64,000 bases of DNA from Candidatus Aminicenantota bacterium. Its GTDB lineage: Bacteria > Acidobacteriota > Aminicenantia > Aminicenantales > Aminicenantaceae. The position numbers were made by a program, and so were the translations under genes. Location of the stretch: positions 1 to 64,000 of the forward strand of contig JAUVXM010000001.1 in the NCBI GenBank assembly GCA_030603565.1, read 5' to 3'. Each line of letters opens with the position of its first letter. The stretch's first letter is position 1. Of this stretch, positions 1 through 7,622 are shown piece by piece. The notes under the pieces are model-generated. The model was not told the origin of the DNA, ran no database searches, and saw nothing but the letters and a program-made list of their open reading frames with translations.

Positions 1-408
1 ATTGTTATTTTTATTCCGCCTAATGCTGTTCGGCATATGGGTTTGCATCAACGGGTAAAGATTGTGCCGGTGAAATATGGATCTTCTTGCCCAACTTGGC
101 TGAGACTCTTATTATCCTATCAATATTATTGCCGTATAACAAGGATATTGATAAGATGTTTGTGCAGATTAAACGCATTTTCGGAGGAATAATAGATGGA
201 AAGTTTGCTTTGAAAAGAAAGCCAAACATCTTAAAACAGTCTTCGCCTATTCTAATTGCCGCGAAGCCGGGGGACGCGAAGCCGGGGGACGGGCCTCGAC
301 AAATGGTTTGATATCAGACAATTAAGGCGAAATATGGCTTAAAAACGAGCCTTAAAGCCTATTTTGACCCCCAAAAATCAGCTTCTAATTGCTTTTTATA
401 TCCCTTAT
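1..408. other. Left-edge stretch without a recognisable gene
   Basis: No protein here could be recognised. One frame is open from base 1 to about 191 and another from about 22 to 311, but neither shows a family motif, and both could be decayed coding sequence. A 15-bp unit, GCGAAGCCGGGGGAC, is repeated exactly twice in tandem at 261-290. The rest is AT-rich and leads into the promoter of the first clear gene. Confidence 0.4.
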
Positions 409-437
409 TTGACCATTATTTCCCCATATGATATAAG
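409..437 (+). promoter_or_regulatory. Sigma-70-like promoter of the propeller lipoprotein gene
   Basis: TTGACC at 409-414 is separated by 17 nt from TATAAG at 432-437. It lies 50-80 nt upstream of the candidate starts of the following gene. This is seen in sequence only. Confidence 0.5.
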
Positions 438-488
438 CAGTACCCGGAAGCGGCTAATTCAGAATAAGCAAAATATTTGGAGGAAAAA

Positions 489-1646
489 ATGCAAAAAATG
501 AGAAGGGAATGTCTTATGAAAACAAGAGCAATATTTACTATTGCGATTACGCTTACTTCAATTCTTATTTTTTCTGCTTCCTGCATAGAACAAAAATCCA
601 AATGGCAGGGAACGATCGAGGAATTGGATGGAGTGACCCTATATAAAAATCCAAAAGAGCCGATATATAAAGAAGACATATTCAGCTTAGAAGAGGAATT
701 ATTAATTGGAGAAGCTGAAAGCAAAGATGAATTTATGTTTTCACAGGTAATAGATGTGGATGTAGATTATGAAGGCAGGATATACATTCTTGATTCAAGG
801 GAAGCACACATAAAAATCTTTGATAAAAAAGGGGAATATTTAGCAACAATTGGAAGAAAGGGCCAAGGCCCTGGTGAAATGCAAATGCCGCAAAGTATTC
901 AGATCACGCCTAAAAAAGAAATCATGGTCAATGACATGGGCACAAGAAAACTCCTCTTTTTCAATTTTGAAGGTAAATTTGTAAGAGGCGTATCAACAGC
1001 TAAGATGACATATTTCAATAATCCGGTGATTGATTCAAAAAACAATATAATTGCAAATATTACTGTTCCAGGAATGCAAATGCAGACAGAATTAAAAAAA
1101 TTCGACCCTGAGTTAGAGCCGATTTTTTCAATTGACAACATAGAATTATTCAAACTGCCGGTTATGAAAGCGTTCTTCCCCCATTTTTTTTGGCAACTGG
1201 GAGAAGATGATAGCCTAATATGGGGAATTTCTTCAAAATATGAGCTGCAAGTTATGAATTCTGAAGGAAAACTCTATAAAAAAATCATTAAGGATTATGA
1301 TCCTGAAAAAATCACCGAAGAAGATAGACAAAAAGAATTAAAATTTTTATTCGGAGATAACCCTGTGCCTCCGGGAGTCAAACTTGAGTGGCCTGAGTCT
1401 CAGGGGGCCTTCAAATATATAAGCATTGATGAGGATGGGAGAATTTTCCTGAGAACATTTGAAAAAACTGAAGATGGCGGCGGATTCTATTATGATGTGT
1501 TTAATTCTGAGGGAAAATATATTGCCAAAATTTCACTTAAAATCAAACCGCAAGTATGGGAAAAGAATAAATTATATACCATAGAAGAAGACGAAGACGG
1601 CTACCAATATGTAAAACGGTGCAGGGTTACCTGGAAAATCAATTAA
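489..1646 (+). CDS. 6-bladed beta-propeller lipoprotein
   Basis: Predicted exported lipoprotein. A hydrophobic signal (KTRAIFTIAITLTSILIF) is followed by a lipobox ending in Cys (FSASC). The body has propeller-like stretches such as DVDYEGRIYILDSREAHIKIFDKKGEYLATIGRKGQGPGE (given here only as landmarks: DYEGRIYILDS, IKIFDKKGEY, GRKGQGPGE), typical of the 6-bladed NHL-like lipoproteins frequent in Bacteroidetes and Aminicenantes. Starts at ATG 489 (GGAGG five nt upstream) or ATG 516 are both possible; the shorter one begins directly at the signal peptide. The ligand is unknown. The stop codon is followed at once by the end of a repeated element (1647). Confidence 0.75.
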   Translation: MQKMRRECLMKTRAIFTIAITLTSILIFSASCIEQKSKWQGTIEELDGVTLYKNPKEPIYKEDIFSLEEELLIGEAESKDEFMFSQVIDVDVDYEGRIYILDSREAHIKIFDKKGEYLATIGRKGQGPGEMQMPQSIQITPKKEIMVNDMGTRKLLFFNFEGKFVRGVSTAKMTYFNNPVIDSKNNIIANITVPGMQMQTELKKFDPELEPIFSIDNIELFKLPVMKAFFPHFFWQLGEDDSLIWGISSKYELQVMNSEGKLYKKIIKDYDPEKITEEDRQKELKFLFGDNPVPPGVKLEWPESQGAFKYISIDEDGRIFLRTFEKTEDGGGFYYDVFNSEGKYIAKISLKIKPQVWEKNKLYTIEEDEDGYQYVKRCRVTWKIN

Positions 1647-1673
1647 CCTGAACTATTCATAAAAAATGTCGAT
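1647..1673 (+). mobile_element. Terminal fragment of the 253-bp element family
   Basis: It begins CCTGAACTATTCAT, continues with an A-run and ends TGTCGAT, matching the ends of the three complete elements. It abuts the TAA stop of the lipoprotein gene and lies 13 nt before the duplicated transporter tail. Only the terminal repeat is present. Confidence 0.8.
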
Positions 1674-1686
1674 CTATTTACTTGTA

Positions 1687-1787
1687 TCTTCTTTTTCAGG
1701 CTGAGTTTTATGCCGCCCCCTCCCATTGCCAGCATGATAAGTGCCTGCACTAGAATCTTCCACTGAATTTGCTCAGCTAAGAAGAGC
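1687..1787 (-). repeat. Displaced copy of the 3' end of the POT transporter gene
   Basis: This 101-bp segment matches 3238-3338, the last codons of the transporter, with two mismatches. Together the two copies form direct repeats flanking the aldo/keto reductase gene. The last 15 nt of the reductase reading frame (1773-1787) lie inside this copy, and one of the two mismatches makes its TGA stop codon. Confidence 0.9.
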
Positions 1788-3008
1788 ATGGGCTGCTGCG
1801 ATTTTATCCGGGATTTGAAGGCCTTGAGGGCAGTGTGACACACAGGTTCCGCATTGAGCACAGGCATCTCCTTTGCAGTCGAGTTTAGCGTAAAGCTTTC
1901 TGGCTTTATCCCAATCATGGTCATCTACTGCGTAGCGCTCGAAGCGAAGGATTTCGGCAATAGGTATTTGCTGGGGACAGTGGGGCTGGCATTCTGTACA
2001 AAGGCGGCAGGCTGTCTTGTCAGCTTGAGCGGTCATCATCTGGATGGCCAGGGCTTCCCTAGACCGTAGGGCTTTTCCAGCGCCTGAATAGGATTCCACA
2101 AATTCATCAAGGTTTTTCACCCTCATAACTACAGTATCGAGCTTGGTTCGGGTGGTTAGCCAGCGCACCAACGCGTTGTGTGGTGATACTCCGGCCGGAA
2201 GCTTATCCATAAATGCCTGATCATCCTTCATGCGTCCAATACCCCGTGCTGTTTTCATGGCAATGGTGCCAAATCCTTTTTTTCGGGCAAACTCCAAGAA
2301 TTTGTCCATATTTGGATCTGCGCCGTAAGAGTACATAAATTGAGCATGTTCATAGATGCCGTCTTCAACCACAGCAATCAGGATCTTTGCCGCGCTTTGA
2401 CCCCCCGGTACCCTGGAATTCCCAGCATAACCGTGCTGAGAAAGGCAGAGGTGCTTTACTAATCCTTCTTTTTTCAGTCGTTCAAAAGCGCGTACAAATC
2501 CCCGCTCATTTTTGAGCTCATCTGTATTATGGTAACCGTAATGTAACTGCATATCGTCAAAATAACCAAGACCAGTCCTCCTCAAAGCCTCTTTGACATA
2601 AGTGTAATGTTTCTCTTCATCGATGCGGCCGACATAATGATCTCCTCCCACCCGGTCCACTGTAACCTGACAGTAATGAGCTTCGCGGTTTTTTAGGATA
2701 GAATCTGGCGTTCCGGTCTGTATCCATTTGTTAGCCTTATGCCAGTAGTTCATACCGCATAAGATTCCTGCTTCCCTGGGTGCTTCAGCCAAATCACCAG
2801 ATCCAATGATAATGGAGACCTGCCTCCCGCTATAACCCAACTTTACAAGGGGCAGCTTCCCCACTCTGCGGGCAGCTTCCTCTATGCTATAGGGTGTCGT
2901 GTTTTCTTCCTGCGGTTTTCCGGTGAGTCTCCCAGTAAGCCCGGCAACCATTGCCGTTGATGATAATTTAAGAAAGTCACGTCTTTTGATTGATTTTTTA
3001 TCAGCCAT
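1773..3008 (-). CDS. Tat-exported aldo/keto reductase with C-terminal 2x[4Fe-4S] ferredoxin domain
   Basis: A 411-residue oxidoreductase. The N-terminus carries a twin-arginine signal (KRRDFLKLSSTAMVAGL), so it probably folds with its cofactors and is then exported. The middle is an aldo/keto reductase TIM barrel. The C-terminus has two ferredoxin-type cysteine clusters (CRLCTECQPHCP and CAQCGTCVSHCP). Proteins of this architecture are widespread in anaerobes, but substrates are mostly unknown. The last five codons and stop are encoded by a displaced copy of the neighbouring transporter's 3' end, so the natural C-terminus may have been replaced. A candidate promoter lies about 110 nt upstream. 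Confidence 0.85.
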   Translation of the reverse strand: MADKKSIKRRDFLKLSSTAMVAGLTGRLTGKPQEENTTPYSIEEAARRVGKLPLVKLGYSGRQVSIIIGSGDLAEAPREAGILCGMNYWHKANKWIQTGTPDSILKNREAHYCQVTVDRVGGDHYVGRIDEEKHYTYVKEALRRTGLGYFDDMQLHYGYHNTDELKNERGFVRAFERLKKEGLVKHLCLSQHGYAGNSRVPGGQSAAKILIAVVEDGIYEHAQFMYSYGADPNMDKFLEFARKKGFGTIAMKTARGIGRMKDDQAFMDKLPAGVSPHNALVRWLTTRTKLDTVVMRVKNLDEFVESYSGAGKALRSREALAIQMMTAQADKTACRLCTECQPHCPQQIPIAEILRFERYAVDDHDWDKARKLYAKLDCKGDACAQCGTCVSHCPQGLQIPDKIAAAHALLS

Positions 3009-3116
3009 AACTTATATTCCCTCCCAATTTTTTTTATGAAAATTCATGAGCTTTCCATATGTCATAAATCTTTTCTTCAATTGACATGTGATGAGTATTA
3101 TTTAAATTCCTTGACT

Positions 3117-3145
3117 AATTTATAAAACAAAAATTTTTATGTCAA
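3117..3145 (-). promoter_or_regulatory. Candidate promoter of the aldo/keto reductase gene
   Basis: On the minus strand TTGACA (3140-3145) is followed after 17 nt by TAAATT (3117-3122), overlapping TATAAA. The same TATAAATT context is seen at the 18364 promoter. The outer bases also form an inverted repeat, CCTTGAC/GTCAAGG. Confidence 0.4.
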
Positions 3146-3232
3146 GGAAGAACATAAAACCTTGTTTTCTTAATTATTTGACCTGAATCTCCATAATCCC
3201 TTTAGAGCACCCTTGTCTCTTGCCTTACTGTT

Positions 3233-4738
3233 TTATCTCTTCTTTTTCAGGCTGAGTTTTATGCCGCCGCCTCCCATTGCCAGCATGATAAGTGCCTGCA
3301 CTAGAATCTTCCACTGAATTTGCTCGGCTAAGAAGAGCGATTGTATGAAAAAGTATATTCCAGCTGCAGCTAAAACAAAATAAACTCCTAACATTATCTT
3401 CCAGGCGCTGCGGTTGGTCTTAGGGGTATCTTCGGCAAGAAACTTATTATAAAGCAGCATGCCGACCACACAGAAAATACCAAGGACTGCAAAGATCATC
3501 CAGAAAAACTTGACTTGTGCCATTGTATTTGGGCTCAGAGGTAAGCCCGCATTGACGGCTTCTTGCGTAGGGATAACAGGTACTAGGATCTTCTTATACA
3601 TCATGGCGCCAAAATTACTCCCGAATAAGCTGCCTATTACCCCGTAGAGAAAGGCATAGCCCATGTACACAGCAACATTATCTTTAGGGGCTACCAATCC
3701 CACATAGCTGTAATATTTCGGATGAGCTGTCATTTCCCCCATAGAAAAAACCGCAATTCCCAAGATGAACATCCAGGGGCCCTGAGTAAAAGCCAGGACA
3801 ACAAAACCTAGGGACCCGATAATGATCCCTGTCGCCATTACAGGAAGAGGCTTGAGGTTCTTACAAACACGGCTGACAATAAGGACGAGAAGGATGATTG
3901 TCCCCGCATTTATTATCGTGACAAATTCTGCGTCAAATTTAAAGATCTTAAGCAGCGGGATCCCGGACATCCATTCTGTTACTGCTGCCCGGTTGATAAA
4001 ATCCCTGAGATACCAGAGAATCGAACCAAACATCTGAAAATAAAGGATCCAGAAACAGGAATAGACCAGAATCATTAGCATAAAGCGAGAATTTCCCAAA
4101 ACAGTCAAAGCTTCGGAGGCGACTTGTTTTGCGCTCTTAGTGCTCTTGGGCATATCCGGATCTTTATAAAAGAATGTAGTTGGGATCAGCATCAAAAAGC
4201 ACCAGGCTGCTGAGTTTAAAAACACATAATTCCAACTTATCCCTTTAAGTATGTTAACAATAAAAGGGGAGATAAAGGCGCCCAGGTTGATGCACCAGTA
4301 GTAGAGACCGAATCCAAAACCGCTTGTTTCCTTTGTGGTTGTGCGGGCTACAGTTCCGGTGATGATCGGCTTAAACAGGCCGCTTCCGGTAGCCATTATT
4401 AGCAGGAAGAGAAAGATTATCCCGTAGGAAGTGACATTCCCGGCAACAAAGTATCCTATTGTAAGCAGGGAAAATGCCACAAGCAGCATCTTGCGGTACC
4501 CAAGTCTCTCCGCCAGTGCTCCTCCGGCAATAGGCATGATATAAGTCAAAGCATAAACAAAGCCCTGGAGAAATCCTACCGACTCTACGCTGAATTCAAG
4601 GTGGTCGACAAGATAGACGGCCAGGACCGCATTCATCCCATAGTAGGCCCCCCGTTCGAAAAACTCCATCATGTTTGCCAGCCAGAAAGTCCTAGGCAGG
4701 TTTCGCATAATACCGCCTTTCTTTGCTTTTTGATTCAT
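3233..4738 (-). CDS. POT/PTR-type MFS transporter (proton-dependent oligopeptide transporter family)
   Basis: A 501-residue polytopic inner-membrane protein with about 12-14 hydrophobic segments. The N-terminal FWLANMMEFFERGAYYGMN matches the ExxERxxYY proton-coupling motif of the POT family, which imports di- or tripeptides and related solutes. The start at 4738 is preceded by AAGGAG. Given the neighbouring secreted peptidases further along the window, peptide uptake is plausible, but the substrate is an inference. Its last 101 bp exist in a second copy downstream of the next gene on the same strand. Confidence 0.8.
   Translation of the reverse strand: MNQKAKKGGIMRNLPRTFWLANMMEFFERGAYYGMNAVLAVYLVDHLEFSVESVGFLQGFVYALTYIMPIAGGALAERLGYRKMLLVAFSLLTIGYFVAGNVTSYGIIFLFLLIMATGSGLFKPIITGTVARTTTKETSGFGFGLYYWCINLGAFISPFIVNILKGISWNYVFLNSAAWCFLMLIPTTFFYKDPDMPKSTKSAKQVASEALTVLGNSRFMLMILVYSCFWILYFQMFGSILWYLRDFINRAAVTEWMSGIPLLKIFKFDAEFVTIINAGTIILLVLIVSRVCKNLKPLPVMATGIIIGSLGFVVLAFTQGPWMFILGIAVFSMGEMTAHPKYYSYVGLVAPKDNVAVYMGYAFLYGVIGSLFGSNFGAMMYKKILVPVIPTQEAVNAGLPLSPNTMAQVKFFWMIFAVLGIFCVVGMLLYNKFLAEDTPKTNRSAWKIMLGVYFVLAAAGIYFFIQSLFLAEQIQWKILVQALIMLAMGGGGIKLSLKKKR
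3238..3338 (-). repeat. Parent copy of the 101-bp direct repeat
   Basis: This is the 3' end of the transporter reading frame and matches 1687-1787 at 99 of 101 positions. The copies are 1,551 bp apart and in the same orientation. Confidence 0.9.
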
Positions 4739-4899
4739 GCTTTTCTCCTTTTTACAACTTATCCTGATCTCTGCTCCAAAATATCATTTTCGTATCATCA
4801 ATGCAACCTGGACTGGAGATAGATTCATTTCAATTCTCTGCTGTTTTTTGTTAGAATGGAGCGGTCCCAGAATTAATAAGTTTATAAAAGGAGCAGATT

Positions 4900-6147
4900 A
4901 TGGCAATAATAAGAAAATTTAAAGCATTAAGACCGAAAAAAGGCCTGGAAGAGCAAGTGGCATCATACCCTTATGATGTTTTAAACAGCGAGGAAGCAAG
5001 AGAACTGGTTAAGGACAATCCTCATTCCTTTCTCCATGTGGTAAAGCCTGAGGTGGACCTGCCTGAAGGCATCGACCTTTATGCTTCACAAGTATATAAA
5101 AAGGCTAGAGAAAATTTTAATAAATTCGTTACTGAAGGGACCTTAATTCAGGAAAATGCGCCTAAGTTGTATATTTACCGTCAGACTATGAAACTCAAGG
5201 AACAGTATGGGATCGTCGGGTGTGTTTCGGTGGATGATTATAACAATGATGTGATCAAAAAGCATGAACATACCCGTCCGAAAAAAGAAACTGACCGGAT
5301 GAAACATGTAGATGTCACCAATGCCAATGCCGGACCGGTCTTTCTCACATACAGGGCGAAAAAAGCAATTGATGGATTAGTCGCTCAGGTGGTGAGTAAT
5401 TTGCCCATCTATGATTTTGTTGCTCCCGATGGTATCGCACATACCGTTTGGATTGTGGAAGATGATACGGTTGGTGATGAGATCATCAAAGAATTCGCTA
5501 ATATTGATTACCTTTATGTAGCTGACGGCCACCATCGTTCCGCATCGGCTGCTAAGGTCGCAAATAAACGCCGGACAGCGAACCCGGATTATTGTGGAGA
5601 AGAGGAATATAATTTTTTTCTGGCTGTCTTATTCCCAGATTATCAATTAAATATAATGGATTATAACCGGGTTTTAAAGGATCTCCACGGGCACTCTAAC
5701 AAAGAGTTATTCCGTGCTTTAGAAGATCTGTTTTCTGTAGAGAAAATAGGTTCTTCTCAGTACAAGCCTGAGCAGAAAGGCGAAATCGGTATGTATTTTA
5801 AAAAAGAGTGGTATAAACTGACCATTAAAAGCGAAAAAATGGACACAAATGACCCGGTAAAAAGCCTGGATATCTCATATATTCAGGATAATCTTCTCAG
5901 CCCTTTTTTTGGGGTTGAAAATCCACGCACCAGTGAAGATATCGACTTTATCGGCGGGATCCGCGGCCTGGATGAACTGGAGAAACTGGTAAACAGCGGG
6001 AAATTCCAGGTGGCTTTTGCGATGTATCCTACCTCTGTTGAGGAACTTATAAGTATTGCTGATTCCGGTGAAGTCATGCCGCCAAAATCCACCTGGTTTG
6101 AGCCCAAGCTCCGCAGCGGCCTCCTGATCCATTCCCTATCCGAATAA
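4900..6147 (+). CDS. DUF1015 family protein
   Basis: A 415-residue cytoplasmic protein of the DUF1015 family, recognised from overall similarity and the hallmark ADGHHRSASA near residue 210. The family has no established activity; it is often found near serine biosynthesis genes in other bacteria, but not here. GGAGC lies seven nt upstream of the start. It is transcribed alone, and a perfect 44-nt palindrome begins 5 nt after its stop. Confidence 0.8.
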   Translation: MAIIRKFKALRPKKGLEEQVASYPYDVLNSEEARELVKDNPHSFLHVVKPEVDLPEGIDLYASQVYKKARENFNKFVTEGTLIQENAPKLYIYRQTMKLKEQYGIVGCVSVDDYNNDVIKKHEHTRPKKETDRMKHVDVTNANAGPVFLTYRAKKAIDGLVAQVVSNLPIYDFVAPDGIAHTVWIVEDDTVGDEIIKEFANIDYLYVADGHHRSASAAKVANKRRTANPDYCGEEEYNFFLAVLFPDYQLNIMDYNRVLKDLHGHSNKELFRALEDLFSVEKIGSSQYKPEQKGEIGMYFKKEWYKLTIKSEKMDTNDPVKSLDISYIQDNLLSPFFGVENPRTSEDIDFIGGIRGLDELEKLVNSGKFQVAFAMYPTSVEELISIADSGEVMPPKSTWFEPKLRSGLLIHSLSE

Positions 6148-6152
6148 TTGAT

Positions 6153-6196
6153 GGGGTCAGGTCTTGTTTTTTGCGCAAAAAACAAGACCTGACCCC
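6153..6196. repeat. Perfect 44-nt palindrome (REP-like / possible bidirectional terminator)
   Basis: The sequence starts GGGGTCAGGTCTTG, has a T-run, central GCGC, an A-run, and then the exact reverse complement. The GGGGTCAGGTCTTG palindrome recurs in many bacterial genomes as an intergenic repeat. It could terminate transcription of the DUF1015 gene. No transposase is nearby. Confidence 0.8.
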
Positions 6197-6274
6197 GATT
6201 TGAATAAATTCGTCTCACATTGAGTATTAATAGCATGGAAATGTGGTTTATAATCAGAGTTTAGGGAGACGGAA

Positions 6275-6751
6275 ATGAAAAGATTGATAGTCGTATTTAT
6301 AATAATTTTTCTGGTTGTGCTTATCTCATGTAAACAAGGCACTTCTTTTAAGGCTGGTGAGGTGAATGCAAAGATCGACTCTGCCCGGATAGAGTTTAAA
6401 AACAATAAGATTGCAGAGGGGCTTGATATTCTCCTAGACGCAGTGATTGCGGCTTTGCCTTACACGGATTTTCCAGCTGAAGTTGAAACCAAAGTCACCT
6501 CTGCCAAGGAAAGTTTTAAAGAGGGGATTCTAAATAAAGAAGGGACCAAAGCGCTCAGAGAAGCCCTGGCTTTGATTAAGACTGAGGCAGAAGAACCGGA
6601 GCCTGCTTCTGGCATTATAGGAAATGTGGCTGAAGCATTTAACAAGATGCTGACATCGGCCCAGGAGGAGCTTAAAAAGGAAAATCCAGCCGAAGCAGTT
6701 GAAATGCTGCTTGAGGGTGTGCTTCTTATCTTTGGGCCCGCCGTTTCTTAG
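6275..6751 (+). CDS. Small predicted lipoprotein, function unknown
   Basis: A 158-residue protein with a hydrophobic leader and lipobox (VVLISC, Cys near residue 20). The mature part is helical and contains two related stretches (KIAEGLDILLDAVIAA and NPAEAVEMLLEGVLLI), which suggests an internal duplication of a TPR-like helical unit. GGGAGA is seven nt upstream of the start. I do not recognise a named family. It is likely anchored on the periplasmic side of the envelope. Confidence 0.65.
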   Translation: MKRLIVVFIIIFLVVLISCKQGTSFKAGEVNAKIDSARIEFKNNKIAEGLDILLDAVIAALPYTDFPAEVETKVTSAKESFKEGILNKEGTKALREALALIKTEAEEPEPASGIIGNVAEAFNKMLTSAQEELKKENPAEAVEMLLEGVLLIFGPAVS

Positions 6752-6803
6752 CTTAAAATCGAAACGTGGCTGTTGAGATCGAGATGATCGTTGAGGTTAA
6801 AGA

Positions 6804-6836
6804 GGACAGCCCCCATATATAGAGACTGTCCCCTTT
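6804..6836. terminator. Inverted repeat between convergent genes
   Basis: GGACAG (6804-6809) pairs with CTGTCC (6826-6831), followed by CCTTTTT. It sits between the convergent lipoprotein and Spy-like genes. The stem is short, so this is either a weak terminator or a REP-like remnant. Confidence 0.4.
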
Positions 6837-6852
6837 TTAAGGAAGGAGGGTT

Positions 6853-7479
6853 TTAACGATTAAACCGTCTAACGGTCCTGTTTCTTAAAAAGCTCCGTCT
6901 TTGGGAGGCAAAATTTCTATATCCGGTCTTGAGAGCCTCCTGCTGTTCCTCAGTCAGGACGTTTAAAATTTCATCTCTATTCTTCATCCTCTGAATGAAC
7001 ATGTCCTGGCGCATGTCTGATGTTCTCCTCATCAAAGATTTTGTTTTTTCATAATCCCTGTTTCCTCTGTCCATCATCAGCTTTTTTAACTCAAACTGCT
7101 GTGTGTTCATATCGTTTTTGGATTGGATCATATCTTCTTCCGTCTTAAGGGTAAGGGATTTTATCTTTTCCAGCTGGTTGTCCGTTATTTTGAGCTCATC
7201 CTTTCTGGCATAGAGTATGGCGAGCAATCTTCCCTGCCTCTGGATCATAGTGCCTCTTTGTCCCACAACGCCTCTCTGGCCAATAGTGCCCCTTTGTCCC
7301 ATAACACCTCTCTGCCCAATCATGCCTCTTTGTCCCATTGTGCCTCTTGGCTGCATAGTGGCTCTCTGCCGCATAAATTCCCGCTGCTTATATATATCCT
7401 CACGGGATTGGGCAAAGGTTCCGGCTGTAAATAAAAGCATACCTGAGACCATAAGAAATACTGTTGTGATTTTTTTCAT
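6853..7479 (-). CDS. Spy/CpxP-like periplasmic protein with GQRG repeat tract
   Basis: About 208 residues. Start 7479 is chosen because AAGGAG lies upstream and the product then begins with a clean signal peptide (MKKITTVFLMVSGMLLF, cleavage near TFAQ). Residues ~43-78 carry six to seven tandem six-residue repeats of the form GQRG[TVM][MIV], encoded by an 18-bp DNA repeat at about 7250-7365. The C-terminal two thirds is helical with the Spy-family LTEEQ motif (NVLTEEQQEAL). By analogy it is a periplasmic chaperone or metal/stress-related protein. The repeat tract is not part of typical Spy proteins and may vary in number. Confidence 0.75.
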   Translation of the reverse strand: MKKITTVFLMVSGMLLFTAGTFAQSREDIYKQREFMRQRATMQPRGTMGQRGMIGQRGVMGQRGTIGQRGVVGQRGTMIQRQGRLLAILYARKDELKITDNQLEKIKSLTLKTEEDMIQSKNDMNTQQFELKKLMMDRGNRDYEKTKSLMRRTSDMRQDMFIQRMKNRDEILNVLTEEQQEALKTGYRNFASQRRSFLRNRTVRRFNR

Positions 7480-7622
7480 TTTTATCTCCTTTTGAAAAAA
7501 TATATTTTCTGATTTCACACCTGTTAGACAAGGCCAGCTATCATTTTATTCCCTTTCCCCTTTTCTTTGCTTTTTCCCGCCAGTTATGATAATTATTTGA
7601 TATCTATCCTGGAGGGAGTACT

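Noticed and set aside
261..290. Possible CRISPR-like repeat
   Set aside because: Only two 15-bp units directly adjoining each other, with no spacer; no cas gene in the window.
20..311. Two small overlapping open frames near the left edge
   Set aside because: No family motif, no convincing ribosome site, and they lie on opposite strands over the same bases.
1643..1924. A 93-codon minus-strand open frame
   Set aside because: Its C-terminal part is the displaced copy of the transporter 3' end and the rest runs antisense-frame through the reductase gene; it is a by-product of the duplication.
7123..7495. Pro/Leu-rich plus-strand frames of about 100 codons
   Set aside because: They are the complement of the repeat tract in the Spy-like gene.
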